Assembly: GCA_001599355.1 (NCBI GenBank)
Contig: BCGQ01000010.1
Location: 372,001 to 436,000, forward strand
Direction: 5' to 3'
Source: Nakazawaea peltata
Taxonomy: Eukaryota > Ascomycota > Pichiomycetes > Alaninales > Pachysolenaceae
DNA length: 64,000 bases
Each line of letters opens with the position of its first letter. The stretch's first letter is position 1. Positions 1 to 9,582 of this stretch are shown here, one piece after another. Both the position numbers and the translations under genes were made by a program. Under the pieces are notes generated by a model. The model saw only the letters and a list, made by a program, of their open reading frames with translations. It did not search any database and was not told the DNA's origin.

Positions 1-715
1 TGATAGACCATCCAACAGCGTAGATAGCACCGGCTTGTGGGACTGGGTCGAATTGGAATTGGTGGTTGGCGACAATGGATCCGATTCTACCAGCAGAGTC
101 GGTCAAAATGGAGTTCTTCAAAGTCATGGACAAGGTACCTTCGGCGTTACAAGCGACCTGGTCGACAGAGTCGGAACCGGAGGAAGCGGAGTCGGTAGCT
201 TGGACTTGACCGTCAGTGATTTGGGAAGCACCTGCAGCGGTGGCAGTGGTAGCTTGGATTTGACCGTCACCGATTTGAGTAACAGCATTGGCGGTAGCGG
301 TGGTAGCTTGGATTTGACCATCACCAATTTGGGTGACTACTTGCAGAGTAGCAGTAGTAGCTTGAATTTGACCGTCACCAATTTGAGAGACAACTTCAGC
401 AGTCTTCTTGGTGGCAGTAGTAGCTTGGATTTGACCGTCGCCAATTTGAGTGACTACTTGCAGAGTAGCAGTGGTAGCTTGAATTTGACCATCACCAATT
501 TGAGTGACAACATCTCTCTTATCCAAAGAAGCGGAAGCAGATGTGACTGGAGAAATGGCAATAGCGAAAGAAGCAGTGTAGTCAGTGACAGCACCACTTG
601 GAGCAGTACCACTTGGGGTCAAAGTAGACCATGGTTCAGAAGGAACGTAAGCAGCATAAGCTTGAGAGCTGGTCAAACCAAGGGCCAATAAAGCGGAAAC
701 TAATTTGTATTGCAT
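1..715 (-). CDS. PIR-family cell-wall protein (C-terminus cut by window edge)
   Basis: The reverse strand reads from an ATG at 715 through 238 codons without a stop, then leaves the window. Residues 1-20 form a signal peptide ([20 protein letters not shown]). A Kex2 site, LDKR, ends at residue 67. Six PIR repeats with core [13 protein letters not shown] (the last [10 protein letters not shown]) lie at about residues 71-174. After them comes the start of the conserved C-terminal four-cysteine domain ([18 protein letters not shown], then [20 protein letters not shown] at the edge). PIR proteins (Pir1, Hsp150, Pir3, Cis3) are secreted, cleaved by Kex2 and joined to beta-1,3-glucan through glutamines of the repeats. 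The family is certain; which paralogue is not. The last part of the four-cysteine domain lies outside the window. Confidence 0.94.
   Translation of the reverse strand, partial: MQYKLVSALLALGLTSSQAYAAYVPSEPWSTLTPSGTAPSGAVTDYTASFAIAISPVTSASASLDKRDVVTQIGDGQIQATTATLQVVTQIGDGQIQATTATKKTAEVVSQIGDGQIQATTATLQVVTQIGDGQIQATTATANAVTQIGDGQIQATTATAAGASQITDGQVQATDSASSGSDSVDQVACNAEGTLSMTLKNSILTDSAGRIGSIVANHQFQFDPVPQAGAIYAVGWSI
194..505 (-). repeat. Six in-frame PIR repeats
   Basis: Six tandem units of 16-21 codons encode the core Q-I-G-D-G-Q-I-Q. Units 1 to 5 are nearly identical and unit 6 is diverged (QITDGQVQ). Their glutamines are the known glucan-linkage sites of this family. Copy number in such arrays commonly varies between strains. 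Confidence 0.93.
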
Positions 716-1657
716 TATGATTGTTGCTAAAACTTTGAAATGTTTGGATCTATCAGTTTCTTGTATTAGTCGTTGATATTTATTCTAATTAAACTTAGTC
801 AAAGACAGTTATTTGAAGTCATATTTATATTGTCTCAAGTTGATTCCACGAAATCAATCAACCTCACCCCTAACTTATTAATAGAAACAACTTAGAGCGT
901 ATGCGAGTAATTTAACCCTCGCAAACAATACATTTACAACTCTAATAATCTATATATAGCCCATTTACAGTTTACCAGAGGGTTTCCTCGAAGTTGGCTA
1001 AACTTTGAGTGCAAATAATTAGCGCACAATAGACTAAATTCAATATCTTCTTCGGGCCCACCCCAGTCAGGGGTTAAAGGCTTGCAAAATGCTTCGATCT
1101 GCAAGACTTCATGCGCGCAAGCTTATTTCTCGCAAACTTTTTTTTAGAAGTGAACGGTTTAGCCGGGGCTTCCCTTGCGCGAGCTATTGTATTTTGAGGT
1201 GGAGGCTGGTGGCTTGAGGGAGCGATTTCAGCGTATATTTCCCAATGGAGCAAAATGTCAACAAAGATCATTACATTTCTTAATTAGGATATGTAATGAC
1301 GACATTAAAACGGTGTCGGAATTTGAGGGGGCTTGATTTAATGATCCGAGATGTGGAGTGCATTGCAGGTAAATCAATACCAAGCCATCTGACAACCATC
1401 AGTTCTTGGTTGATCTAGGTCCCCTAATGCTTCATCTTACAGTTTTAACGGGCTAGTTTGTCTTGGCTTAGACACACCTTCTCTTTAAAAGCCTCTGATT
1501 CTCAACCGTTGCCAGGATATACTACAGTTCGATTGCATTGCATGGCAGGACATTGACTAAATTCAAAAATAGAAACATGCTACAGCAGTGAAATCAACTG
1601 AAATCATGTACAAAAACTTATATTTATTAAGGGAAATCAGTTTGCACCATCACAGAA
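716..1657. other. Spacer: PIR promoter and STI1 3' flank
   Basis: This 942-bp gap separates two genes that both read leftward, so most of it should be the PIR gene's upstream region. It has a TATA-like TATATATAG near 951-959, about 240 bp before the PIR start. I see no convincing gene; a 65-codon open frame near 1074-1271 has no recognisable features. Confidence 0.6.
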
Positions 1658-3448
1658 TTAACGAGTTCTAATAATACCAGCAGCAACTAAGATGTTTACC
1701 TTCTTTGCAATATCCGGGTTCTTCATATGTTCTTGCAAGGCAGCTGGATTATCTCTGGCTTGTTGCAAAATGCTATTCATGATTGGGTCTTGTAAAATCT
1801 TGACAACTTCTGGATCTCTTGAAGCTCTTTCCAAAGTTTGTTCTTCGGTTTCACCAGCGGTAGATGAGAATCTTTGAGACATGGCCTTGTAGTTCAATTG
1901 ATCAATTTCCATGATAGACTTCTCGTCGTTCAAAGCAACAGCCTTTTCTCTGGCATCACTCAAGGTTTCAACAGCCTGGCTGAAATCTCTAGTCAGAATT
2001 TGCAGAGTAGCCTTTCTAATGTAAGCTCTGATAAAGTTAGGATCCTTTTGAATGGCAACATCACAGTCTTTGATGGCTTCTGGGAAAGACATCAACTTAG
2101 CCAAGGCAGCAGCTCTATTAGAGTAACCTCTAGCATCCTCTGGAGCCCTCTTGATCATTTCAGAGTAAGCCTTAACAGCATTTGGCCAATCACCAGCAGT
2201 GAAATATTCCTTACCTTGTTCTCTGGCCTCCTCCAGCTTAACTGGGTCTATGTACAGCTCGGCCTCCTTGGTCTTAATCAATTTCTCGGTAGATCTCAAT
2301 TTGTTCAAAGTGTCTGGAGTTCTGTGCTCGGTCAAAGACTTCTCGAAGAATTCCTTCAGTTTGTAAGCATCATCCAACTTCAAGTAGGTGGTACCCATTC
2401 TAGCGAAAGATTTGGCGACCAATTTATAATCCAGTCTCATATCTCTTCCCTTCTCAACGGCTTCAGTACAAGTCTTGATCAGTTGTTCATAGTCACCCTT
2501 TTCAAACTCGGCAGCAGCACGGTTGTTCAAGTAAGTGATATCGTTATATGTCTCCCAAGCCTTATTATACAAAGAAATAGCTTCGTCAAACTTTCTCTTC
2601 TTGTACAAAGCATTAGCCTCCTGTTTATAACCGTCGGCTTCTTCCTTCAGCTTTGCAGATTGATCTTCTTCAACAACAGGTTCAGGTTCAGGTTCCTTAG
2701 CAGCTGGAGCAGCAGCCGGAGTTGGAGCTGGAGTTGGAGTTGGAGCTGGAGTTGGAGTTGGAGCTGGAGTTGGAGTTGGAGCTGGAGTTGGAGTTGGAGC
2801 TGGATCCTCCTTCATCTCTACATCTTCAGCTGGCTTTGTCAGAGTCTCAGGAGCATTTGGAGCCAGAGGCATATCTGGTAAGTCAATTCCCAACATTACA
2901 CCCATAATTGTCATTAATCTTGGATCTGACATGATATCAGCAGCAACAGCTTGAGGATTAGTTCTCATTTGTTGAACCTTAGCAAGTAAAGTTGGATCCT
3001 TCATCAATTCGGCGGTTCTTGGGTCGGTCTTCAATCTCTCAATCATATTAGGATCATTGAGGATCGATTGAGGATCAGGAAGTGGGGAACTTTGTTGCAG
3101 CTCAACAGCTCTGATACCTTCCTCAGCCATCTTGTTAGTTGGATCCAATTCCAAAGCCTTTTGATAAGCTTCCTTAGCTTGGTCTAACAGACCAATTCCA
3201 AATTGAGCAGCAGCAACTCTGTTGTAACCTTTAGCCCACGAAGGATTGATCTTAACACACTCTTCAGCATCAGACAAAGCCGAATCGAATTGCTTCAACG
3301 ATGCGTAACAAGCAGATCTGTTAGAGTACAATACGTGATTAGGCAGCGATGAGGCCTCAATGGCCTTGGTGAAAAAAGTGATCAGCTCATCAAATTTCTT
3401 AGCGCTGAACAGCAGGTTACCCTGTGCCTTAAATTCGTCTGCAGACAT
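1658..3448 (-). CDS. STI1: Hsp70/Hsp90 co-chaperone Sti1 (Hop)
   Basis: This 596-residue protein is close to the usual length of Sti1. The order is TPR1 (about 3-107), a DP1 region of DP/NP motifs (about 125-185), a Pro/Thr-rich linker (about 205-255), TPR2A and TPR2B (about 265-510), and DP2 (about 530-590). TPR1 keeps carboxylate-clamp residues (FKAQGN, SNRSACY, KGYNR). Sti1 bridges Hsp70 and Hsp90 through their EEVD tails and helps transfer clients in the cytosol. The linker is made of a hexanucleotide repeat that gives APTPTP units. Upstream, 126 bp before the ATG, is a three-unit heat shock element, as expected for an Hsf1 target. It diverges from RKM4. Confidence 0.97.
   Translation of the reverse strand: MSADEFKAQGNLLFSAKKFDELITFFTKAIEASSLPNHVLYSNRSACYASLKQFDSALSDAEECVKINPSWAKGYNRVAAAQFGIGLLDQAKEAYQKALELDPTNKMAEEGIRAVELQQSSPLPDPQSILNDPNMIERLKTDPRTAELMKDPTLLAKVQQMRTNPQAVAADIMSDPRLMTIMGVMLGIDLPDMPLAPNAPETLTKPAEDVEMKEDPAPTPTPAPTPTPAPTPTPAPTPTPAPTPAAAPAAKEPEPEPVVEEDQSAKLKEEADGYKQEANALYKKRKFDEAISLYNKAWETYNDITYLNNRAAAEFEKGDYEQLIKTCTEAVEKGRDMRLDYKLVAKSFARMGTTYLKLDDAYKLKEFFEKSLTEHRTPDTLNKLRSTEKLIKTKEAELYIDPVKLEEAREQGKEYFTAGDWPNAVKAYSEMIKRAPEDARGYSNRAAALAKLMSFPEAIKDCDVAIQKDPNFIRAYIRKATLQILTRDFSQAVETLSDAREKAVALNDEKSIMEIDQLNYKAMSQRFSSTAGETEEQTLERASRDPEVVKILQDPIMNSILQQARDNPAALQEHMKNPDIAKKVNILVAAGIIRTR
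2718..2801 (-). repeat. GGAGYT hexanucleotide repeat inside STI1
   Basis: Fourteen perfect copies of GGAGYT (plus-strand reading), organised mostly as an 18-bp higher unit, encode the APTPTP linker between the Sti1 N- and C-terminal halves. Because the unit is a multiple of three, copy-number change would keep the frame. Confidence 0.95.
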
Positions 3449-3573
3449 CTCTGTTTCCTACAATTTCTTCTTCCTATCGAAGGTGTCCAATATCTCTTGT
3501 TCGCCTCCTTCTGAGTAGAAAAGTGATCATTTTTCGTTCAATATATAAAAAAATGCGTAGCGGTGCGCGCGGT

Positions 3574-3586
3574 TTCCAGAATCTTC
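3574..3586. promoter_or_regulatory. Heat shock element upstream of STI1
   Basis: TTCcaGAAtcTTC gives three alternating nTTCn/nGAAn units at the 5-bp pitch of a perfect Hsf1 site. It lies 126-138 bp before the STI1 ATG. A TATA-like TATATAAA sits at 3542-3549, between the site and the gene. Confidence 0.85.
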
Positions 3587-3657
3587 TTCGTTGATTGTGC
3601 ACGACTTTTTTGTAGTAGGTGGGGCAGGAGGGGCAGGGGGGGAGCAGAGAAAGACTA

Positions 3658-3690
3658 GAAAATTTTTCACTATGGAGAAGATGCGATGAG
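3658..3690 (+). promoter_or_regulatory. RRPE and PAC elements of RKM4
   Basis: GAAAATTTTTC (3658-3668) matches RRPE and GCGATGAG (3683-3690) matches PAC. This pair marks ribosome-biogenesis promoters in yeasts. It ends 43 bp before the proposed RKM4 ATG. Confidence 0.7.
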
Positions 3691-3733
3691 GTAGGGAAGA
3701 CCGAGGAAAGATTAAGTGAATGGGATTAGAAGG

Positions 3734-5266
3734 ATGAGTTTCGAGGAATTATCGAGGAATTTTGTTCAGGGACTTGTGAGTAACAAGTGTGACTTGAGTT
3801 TGGATAAATTTGATGTGGTCGACTACAGAGAATCTGGGCAAGGAAGAGCTTTAGAGGCCTTGAGAGACATCGAGGAAGATGAGGAGTTATTCCGTATTCC
3901 TAGAGATATGGTAATGAATATTGAGACATGTTCTATGAATCTGGAGCAAAAACTGATTTTGAATGGTTTGGGTCAATGGGAGCTGTTAATTATTATCATA
4001 TTATATGAGAAGAGTCTTGGTAAGGAGTCTAGATGGGCTGATTATTTGGCAGTTTTGCCCTTGGATGAGGATAATTTTAATAATTTGATGTTTTGGGAGG
4101 AAAGTGAATTAGATAAATTGAAGCCATCTTTGGTTTTGGATCGTATTGGTAAGGCAAATGCTGAAGAAATGTATGCTAAATTGTTTCCTGGTATGATTAG
4201 AGAGTTGGGAATATATGAGAATTTGAAAGATGTTTCTTTGATCCAATTCCATAAGGTTGCTAGTACGATTATGTCATATTCTTTTGATGTTGAGCATGCC
4301 AATGCAGAGGAAAGTGATGATGAAGAAATTGAAGATGAAGAGGAGGAAGAGGAGGAAGAGGATGGAGAAACCGAAACTGAAACTGATGACCTGCAACCAA
4401 AAATAGACGTTAAACAAGAAGGTTTCTATAAATCTATGGTCCCATTAGCTGATACTTTGAATGCTGATACCACTTTATGCAATGCAAACTTAGTTTATAC
4501 TCCGGAATACTTGGTAATGAAAACTACAAAGGCCATCAAGAAGGGAGAACAAATCTACAACACCTATGCTAATCATCCAAATGCTGAAATTCTCAGAAGA
4601 TACGGATACGTTGAGTTTGACGGTTCAAAACATGACTTTGGTGAATTAAAATTCGATGATATTGTCAAGTATTTCAGCACAGTTTATGATTTCCCAAGCA
4701 GATTGATGGATAAAATAGTTGAGCTTGTTTCTGATAATGAATATTTATTGGAACTTACCGAGGGCCAAAACATTGTTCTTGAAACTTATGACTGTTATAA
4801 CGATGGAGAAGTGTATCCTGAATTGATTTTATTATTACAAATTCTCACTATTTTGGGATTAACAAATAAGAAGGATAAGAAATTGATGAGATGGATGCCT
4901 AAATCGGAATTAGAAAAGTTCTTGAATAGAAATATCAAAAAGAATTATCAATTGGTGGAGCAACAGAAGTTGATCAAAAGCACTCTGGAGAATTTCCTGG
5001 CAATTATCAGTAACAGAATCCTGGAATATCCAGATAATATCCTCGAACAAGAAGTCAAACATGATTACAATGACAGAAGTCTGATGCTGTTATGTGTTTT
5101 GCAAAGTGAACTCAAGTCATTAATACTGGCTAAGGAAAAGCTGCTCTCTGCTTTCAGTCTCATTGACGATGAAAAGATGTTAAACAATGTTTTGAAACGT
5201 AAATTAGAGGGAGAAGCAGCTAAGCTGGAGAAGAAGCTGAATAGAAAGCAAGCAAGACGTGAATAA
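3734..5266 (+). CDS. RKM4: SET-domain ribosomal lysine methyltransferase, Rkm4/SETD6 type
   Basis: The frame from the first ATG gives 510 residues (MSFEELSRNFVQGLV); upstream in-frame codons include no ATG. The N-terminal part has the split SET start (YRESGQGRALEALRDIEEDEELFRIPR). The C-terminal SET core has NTYANHPNAEILRRYGYVEF, the cofactor-site motif of the SETD6/RKM family. A Rubisco-LSMT-like substrate-binding region follows. A strongly acidic insert (about residues 195-218, runs of Glu/Asp) interrupts the SET domain. Rkm4 monomethylates ribosomal protein Rpl42. The family call is strong. The choice of RKM4 over other RKM members rests on the SETD6-like spacing and remembered similarity. 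A PAC/RRPE promoter fits a ribosome-linked role. Confidence 0.8.
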   Translation: MSFEELSRNFVQGLVSNKCDLSLDKFDVVDYRESGQGRALEALRDIEEDEELFRIPRDMVMNIETCSMNLEQKLILNGLGQWELLIIIILYEKSLGKESRWADYLAVLPLDEDNFNNLMFWEESELDKLKPSLVLDRIGKANAEEMYAKLFPGMIRELGIYENLKDVSLIQFHKVASTIMSYSFDVEHANAEESDDEEIEDEEEEEEEEDGETETETDDLQPKIDVKQEGFYKSMVPLADTLNADTTLCNANLVYTPEYLVMKTTKAIKKGEQIYNTYANHPNAEILRRYGYVEFDGSKHDFGELKFDDIVKYFSTVYDFPSRLMDKIVELVSDNEYLLELTEGQNIVLETYDCYNDGEVYPELILLLQILTILGLTNKKDKKLMRWMPKSELEKFLNRNIKKNYQLVEQQKLIKSTLENFLAIISNRILEYPDNILEQEVKHDYNDRSLMLLCVLQSELKSLILAKEKLLSAFSLIDDEKMLNNVLKRKLEGEAAKLEKKLNRKQARRE

Positions 5267-5484
5267 ATTGTACTTAAATAATGCATTAGTTATGAAATCG
5301 ACCTGTAGTCCGTTCTCCGCGAACTCCAATTAACCCCAACTAACCCCCTTCTTAACCCCCAATTAGCCCCTCAGAAAATCATAATTTGCTCATGTGAGAG
5401 AAGAAATCGCGTCTCTCATTTAATTCCATCTCACGTGACGATGAGATCGGTGGGGACGTCAATTTAGAATCTCAAGGATCAAAA
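5267..5484. promoter_or_regulatory. BUB3 promoter with an E-box
   Basis: The 218-bp spacer between RKM4 and BUB3 has a palindromic TCACGTGA at 5431-5438 (Cbf1/bHLH type), followed directly by a PAC-like ACGATGAG. Upstream is a run of AACCCC-type repeats (5327-5368). Confidence 0.5.
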
Positions 5485-6399
5485 ATGGAGACTTTAGTAC
5501 GCCACAGTGATGTTATCACAGTTTTCAAACAGATCCCCGAGGCAGAATCTCCCAAATTCATTTCTTGTTCCTTAGATGGAGAGATCAAAATATTCACATC
5601 CGATGGGTCTATTGAGCGAGAGATGAAGGTGCCTGTACCAGTATTAAGTGGGGTAATAACACCGAACGGGAATGTTTATGTTGGCTGTGTGGATGGAACT
5701 GTAAGGAAAATCAATGCCGACTGGGAATTGAGCCCCGAAAAGATACCAGTAAAACATAGTAAAGGTGTCAGCTGCTTAGTCTACTCTGAAAAATACAAGC
5801 TTTTAATAAGTGGGTCATGGGACGGGTATTTACAGTTCATGAAGGAGTCCAATGGAGAATTGGTGAATCTAGTCCGTCCTGGAGAGACAAAGATTGTAGC
5901 TATGGATTGTCTAGATGACAAATTGGTGGTGGCCCTGACCAACAGAGAAATGTATATCTACAATTTAGAGAACTATCTGCGATTAGAGACACGACAAAGT
6001 GGATTTCAACGTCAGATTCGCAGTTTGAGTTGTTTTGAAGAGGGATTTGTGGTTAGTTCGATCGAAGGAAAGGCTCTGGTTGAATATTACGAGGTTTCCA
6101 GTGATAAACAGAACTATGCTTTCCGTTGTCATCGTGGTGTGGATGGGGTCGTGAACAGTGTCAATTTCTGCCTCTGTGTGCCCTCTTTAGATAATTCTCA
6201 CTATTTATATACAGGAGGAGATGATGGGACAATTATTTTATGGGATTATAAAATGAAGAAGAAAATTACAAAGTATTCATTCTCTAATGATGTCAAAGTA
6301 TCGGATGCGATCATTGATATGGTGAATACACCATCTCCAAGGTGGGTGATAGCAGTTGACTTTAGTTCAAGTTCGGTCGTGCGAATAATCCCAAAATGA
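5485..6399 (+). CDS. BUB3: Spindle checkpoint WD-repeat protein Bub3
   Basis: The 304-residue protein is made of WD40-type blades (GSWDGYLQF, SSIEGKALVEYY, YTGGDDGTIILWDYK). It carries the Bub3-specific segment FAFRCHR in the form YAFRCHRGVDGVVNSVNF before the last blade. Bub3 brings Bub1 and Mad3/BubR1 to phosphorylated kinetochore Spc105 and works in the spindle assembly checkpoint. It is shorter than the 341-residue S. cerevisiae protein. The ATG at 5485 is the first in frame. A periodic 31-bp array begins at the stop codon. Confidence 0.9.
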   Translation: METLVRHSDVITVFKQIPEAESPKFISCSLDGEIKIFTSDGSIEREMKVPVPVLSGVITPNGNVYVGCVDGTVRKINADWELSPEKIPVKHSKGVSCLVYSEKYKLLISGSWDGYLQFMKESNGELVNLVRPGETKIVAMDCLDDKLVVALTNREMYIYNLENYLRLETRQSGFQRQIRSLSCFEEGFVVSSIEGKALVEYYEVSSDKQNYAFRCHRGVDGVVNSVNFCLCVPSLDNSHYLYTGGDDGTIILWDYKMKKKITKYSFSNDVKVSDAIIDMVNTPSPRWVIAVDFSSSSVVRIIPK

Positions 6400-6575
6400 T
6401 CTGTCTCTTGCCCTATATAACATGGAATCGTGCTTTTTTGCCCTTTAATATTATGAAATGATGTCTTTGTGGCCCTATAATTTAAATAACGGTCTCTTTT
6501 TGCCCTCTAATATTATGAAACGATATCTTTCTTGCCCTTAATCTCATACAATCACCTTTCTTGCCCCGCACTCTA
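6398..6575 (+). repeat. 31-bp periodic GCCC array
   Basis: The core TTGCCC (once TGGCCC) recurs with its GCCC at 6410, 6440, 6472, 6502, 6534 and 6563, a spacing of 29-32 bp. Flanks are partly shared: TCTTT precedes the core and TAATATTATGAAA follows it. Units 2 and 4 are almost identical over about 33 bp, giving a 62-bp higher-order period. A more distant GCCCT lies at 6608. The array fills the gap between BUB3 and the next gene and has no coding potential I can see. Confidence 0.85.
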
Positions 6576-6748
6576 TCACCCCTTGCGCACACAGAGAAAC
6601 AAAATTTGCCCTCTCGACTGCGGCAGCTTTCAGCGCTCAACTTTTATCAGACCAACAAAGCTGGGCCAACTGATCAAGATCAGATACAAAGGCAAGAGCT
6701 GAGCTTCAATACCGACAGAACTTTTACACTTCAGGTGATCTTGCTGTC

Positions 6749-9532
6749 ATGATGATCACAAGAATTCTGTCATCATTACAGCGACTCGCCTGTCTACTAT
6801 GGCTCCTAGTGCTAACAGAGGCGGCATTGCTCCGTTCCTTCACATGCCCCAACTTGGATACAGATGATATTGTCTTGGACACTGTTGTGACTAAGGCGGT
6901 GTATTGGGAGGATCAAGAGCTCTTAGAGTTCAGCGTCTTGTACAACGCGACAGAAATCGTCACCGACGTCAACTCCACCACCAACATGTACACTACTTTG
7001 CACGTTCATATCGAGTTTTCCGGGGGTGAAATAATGGATAAGTATTTGCTGTTTTGCGATTATTTGAGTGAATATAATCCGGATGATTTCAGTTTGCCTC
7101 CTCCTGGAGTGTCTTCATCTGATAGTTCCGACCTCACTACGTCCATCGACTCTACATATTCATATAGCACACCAAGTGCTTCTTCATTTGCATCAATCAC
7201 CTCCAGTCCATCTTCCGCGGTCTTCCAAGGGACTCTGGATGCTTCGGTGGTACCTCAAGAGACTTTGGCTGCTTCTGTGGCGACTACAGCGACTACAGAT
7301 GGCGGATTCCTGGCTAAGAAGAGACAGTTATATGTCTATGAGAGAGATGAAGAGGATGAAAGTACTACTGATGACTCTTCATTATGTCCGTTACAAATCG
7401 GAGAACCTGTCGAGCTTAATTTCAATGTAAGTATTGGATCATATCATAAATTCGGGTCATATGACCTGAGATTCTCGGTTATAAGTGCCGATTCTTCTCA
7501 AAAAATCATCGGTTGTACCAGATTTTACGTCACACCAAAGCTTCCTTCACTGGCTACAACTGCTGTGTCGGTAGCCGTCACGATATTGGTGATTTGGATG
7601 GTGGTGTCAAGTGGATTCCTGTTGATTTTCTCGCCATTCCAAGAATCTCGTAATCCTTTCTTGTTATTTTGTTCGACCATTTGTAATGCTCCGTTGTTGA
7701 ACCAATTAACTCCACTGTTTGATGACTTTGTTTTGTATATTCATTTTCTGTTTTTCACGGCTGGGTTGAATGTTCAATATCCTGGGTTTTATCAACCATT
7801 ATTGAGCTCTGTGAGATGGGTAAGTCTTTTGTCTTCGGTCTTCTACAGCTCATACAAATCTCCAGCTGAAAATGTGTACCAAACTTATGGATCGACATCC
7901 TTGGGGACTCTTTTCTCATTGAGTGTGTCCAATCTGGCAAGTACGGCTTGGATTAACTTTATGTGTCTCTTTGCGATCATATTCGGAGTGGTTTTGTTAG
8001 CAACTATCTTCTCTTCATTGGTACTTTGGATTTACGACAGAGGCAATTGGGATTACAGTGGATTCAAAAGAAAGATACTATGCCATAGCGTCGGGCTACT
8101 CTTACGGATGTTGTATTTCTGCTTTGCGATCCCATTTTTAGTTCTTAATTTCTACCTTTGTTCCGTGAGTTCAAGTGATGATAACTTCATTCCTGTCTCT
8201 GATGATGATAGTAAATGGGGTCTTGGAGTCGGAATAACTTTCTTGGTGTTATGGGCCTTATTGGCCTTGACCTTCATTATAAGATACGTTGTCATGAGAT
8301 CTAAGGCTCCAGAATTATATTCATCGTTACAAACCATCTTACTTTGGGGTGCTTTGTACAATAAATATGAACCATCGAAGGTGTATTTCTTTGTGATAGA
8401 GACCTTGGAGATCTTACTCTTTTCTCTCGTTGTCGGTCTGTTGGGAGATTACGGTACTACTCAAGTTGTTATGTTATGTGTTATTGAGGCACTTTTCTTG
8501 GCTTCTCTTGTCATCATCAGACCCTATTATTCAAAGACAAGATTGACACTCACTCGTGGAGTTATATCATTCTTCAAGCTTCTTGTCTGTATCATGTCAA
8601 TTCCTTATATCCGAGCCTTGAATATGTCGGAGAAGACAAGGACTTATGTGCTGTATCTGGAAGCATTTGTCCATTTGTTTGTGATATTTTTCATCTTCTT
8701 AGTTCCTACGGTGTATTGTGTTGTCGCAACGGTAAGATCTATATATAAATTCAGAAAGGGAACCTTAGTATTGGACCACAAGAACATGGTGGATGTCCCA
8801 TTACCTACCAATAGTAACGTTGAGGACAAGAATCCAAGAGGATTTGACGAGCATCATACCAATAATGGATTCTCTTATTATAGAGAACCTGTTTTCAGAG
8901 GTGAAGAAGATGAGATTGTGGAAGTTTCTCCGGATCATAGACGTAGTTCTATGTCGACAACATCGACTGCCGATTTGGAATTGACCGATAGAAGAGCTCT
9001 TCCATTCGTGGGTTTATTGAGAAATTCGTACGATGATCGAGTAGATTATTCTGTTCGTGAAGGAGATCGGGTATTTAATTCGTCAAGGATCCTTGAACCT
9101 GATCCCGAAGTTAAGAGATTATGGCTGGCAAGAGAAGAACGCCTCAACCAAAGTGGTGGTGATAATTATGTCCCTCCTCCTAATATGATCAGTCTGGGTA
9201 GATCGTCTTCAAGTGGATCATCTACTAGGACAAGAGGGGTTAGTCCTATGTCGTCGTTGCCAAGTCAAATGTCTGGCGGACCTTCGTGGATGGAAAGAAT
9301 GAAACTCAAGAAACCTACGTCACACGAAACTTCTCTGGAAAAGGGTTTCTTCGTTGAAAGACCTAAACAATTGGTGGTACGTAAGAATGAGAATATGATT
9401 CAACAGGATGTTATTAAGGAAGAAGATGAACAGTACCTGACTGAGGGGGATATCAGTTACCATGCGGGGACTAAATCAGTCTCTGGATCGAGTTCCGGGA
9501 GATCGGAGGAGAAGAGTGTTAATGTTATTTGA
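6749..9532 (+). CDS. TRP-like/flavin-carrier (FLC) family membrane protein
   Basis: 927 residues from ATGATG at 6749. A signal peptide covers about residues 1-25 (CLLWLLVLTEAALL). A luminal ML-like domain follows, with cysteines and a Ser/Thr-rich insert at about 112-180. From about 268 to 675 there are some eight or nine hydrophobic segments of a TRP-like channel core. A long hydrophilic cytosolic tail with Ser-rich and acidic patches makes up about 680-927. This is the architecture of the fungal FLC1-3/YOR365C family, proteins of ER or surface membranes linked to FAD import, calcium and wall integrity. The tail is longer than in Flc1-3, and I cannot choose a member. The second Met is also possible as start. 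Confidence 0.8.
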   Translation: MMITRILSSLQRLACLLWLLVLTEAALLRSFTCPNLDTDDIVLDTVVTKAVYWEDQELLEFSVLYNATEIVTDVNSTTNMYTTLHVHIEFSGGEIMDKYLLFCDYLSEYNPDDFSLPPPGVSSSDSSDLTTSIDSTYSYSTPSASSFASITSSPSSAVFQGTLDASVVPQETLAASVATTATTDGGFLAKKRQLYVYERDEEDESTTDDSSLCPLQIGEPVELNFNVSIGSYHKFGSYDLRFSVISADSSQKIIGCTRFYVTPKLPSLATTAVSVAVTILVIWMVVSSGFLLIFSPFQESRNPFLLFCSTICNAPLLNQLTPLFDDFVLYIHFLFFTAGLNVQYPGFYQPLLSSVRWVSLLSSVFYSSYKSPAENVYQTYGSTSLGTLFSLSVSNLASTAWINFMCLFAIIFGVVLLATIFSSLVLWIYDRGNWDYSGFKRKILCHSVGLLLRMLYFCFAIPFLVLNFYLCSVSSSDDNFIPVSDDDSKWGLGVGITFLVLWALLALTFIIRYVVMRSKAPELYSSLQTILLWGALYNKYEPSKVYFFVIETLEILLFSLVVGLLGDYGTTQVVMLCVIEALFLASLVIIRPYYSKTRLTLTRGVISFFKLLVCIMSIPYIRALNMSEKTRTYVLYLEAFVHLFVIFFIFLVPTVYCVVATVRSIYKFRKGTLVLDHKNMVDVPLPTNSNVEDKNPRGFDEHHTNNGFSYYREPVFRGEEDEIVEVSPDHRRSSMSTTSTADLELTDRRALPFVGLLRNSYDDRVDYSVREGDRVFNSSRILEPDPEVKRLWLAREERLNQSGGDNYVPPPNMISLGRSSSSGSSTRTRGVSPMSSLPSQMSGGPSWMERMKLKKPTSHETSLEKGFFVERPKQLVVRKNENMIQQDVIKEEDEQYLTEGDISYHAGTKSVSGSSSGRSEEKSVNVI

Positions 9533-9582
9533 TTTATGTAATGCTTTAATTGATTAATGATTGATAAGTGTAGTGTGGGGTA

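Noticed and set aside
35-691. Long plus-strand open frame rich in Ser/Leu/Gly repeats
   Set aside because: It is the antisense shadow of the PIR repeats; the minus strand has signal peptide, Kex2 site and PIR motifs.
1874-2881. 335-codon plus-strand frame opposite STI1
   Set aside because: Produced by codon bias and the hexanucleotide repeat of STI1; its composition (Ser-Trp repeats) is not protein-like.
6398-6575. CRISPR-like reading of the 31-bp array
   Set aside because: This is a eukaryotic genome, the units are degenerate, and there are no unique spacers of fixed length between identical repeats.
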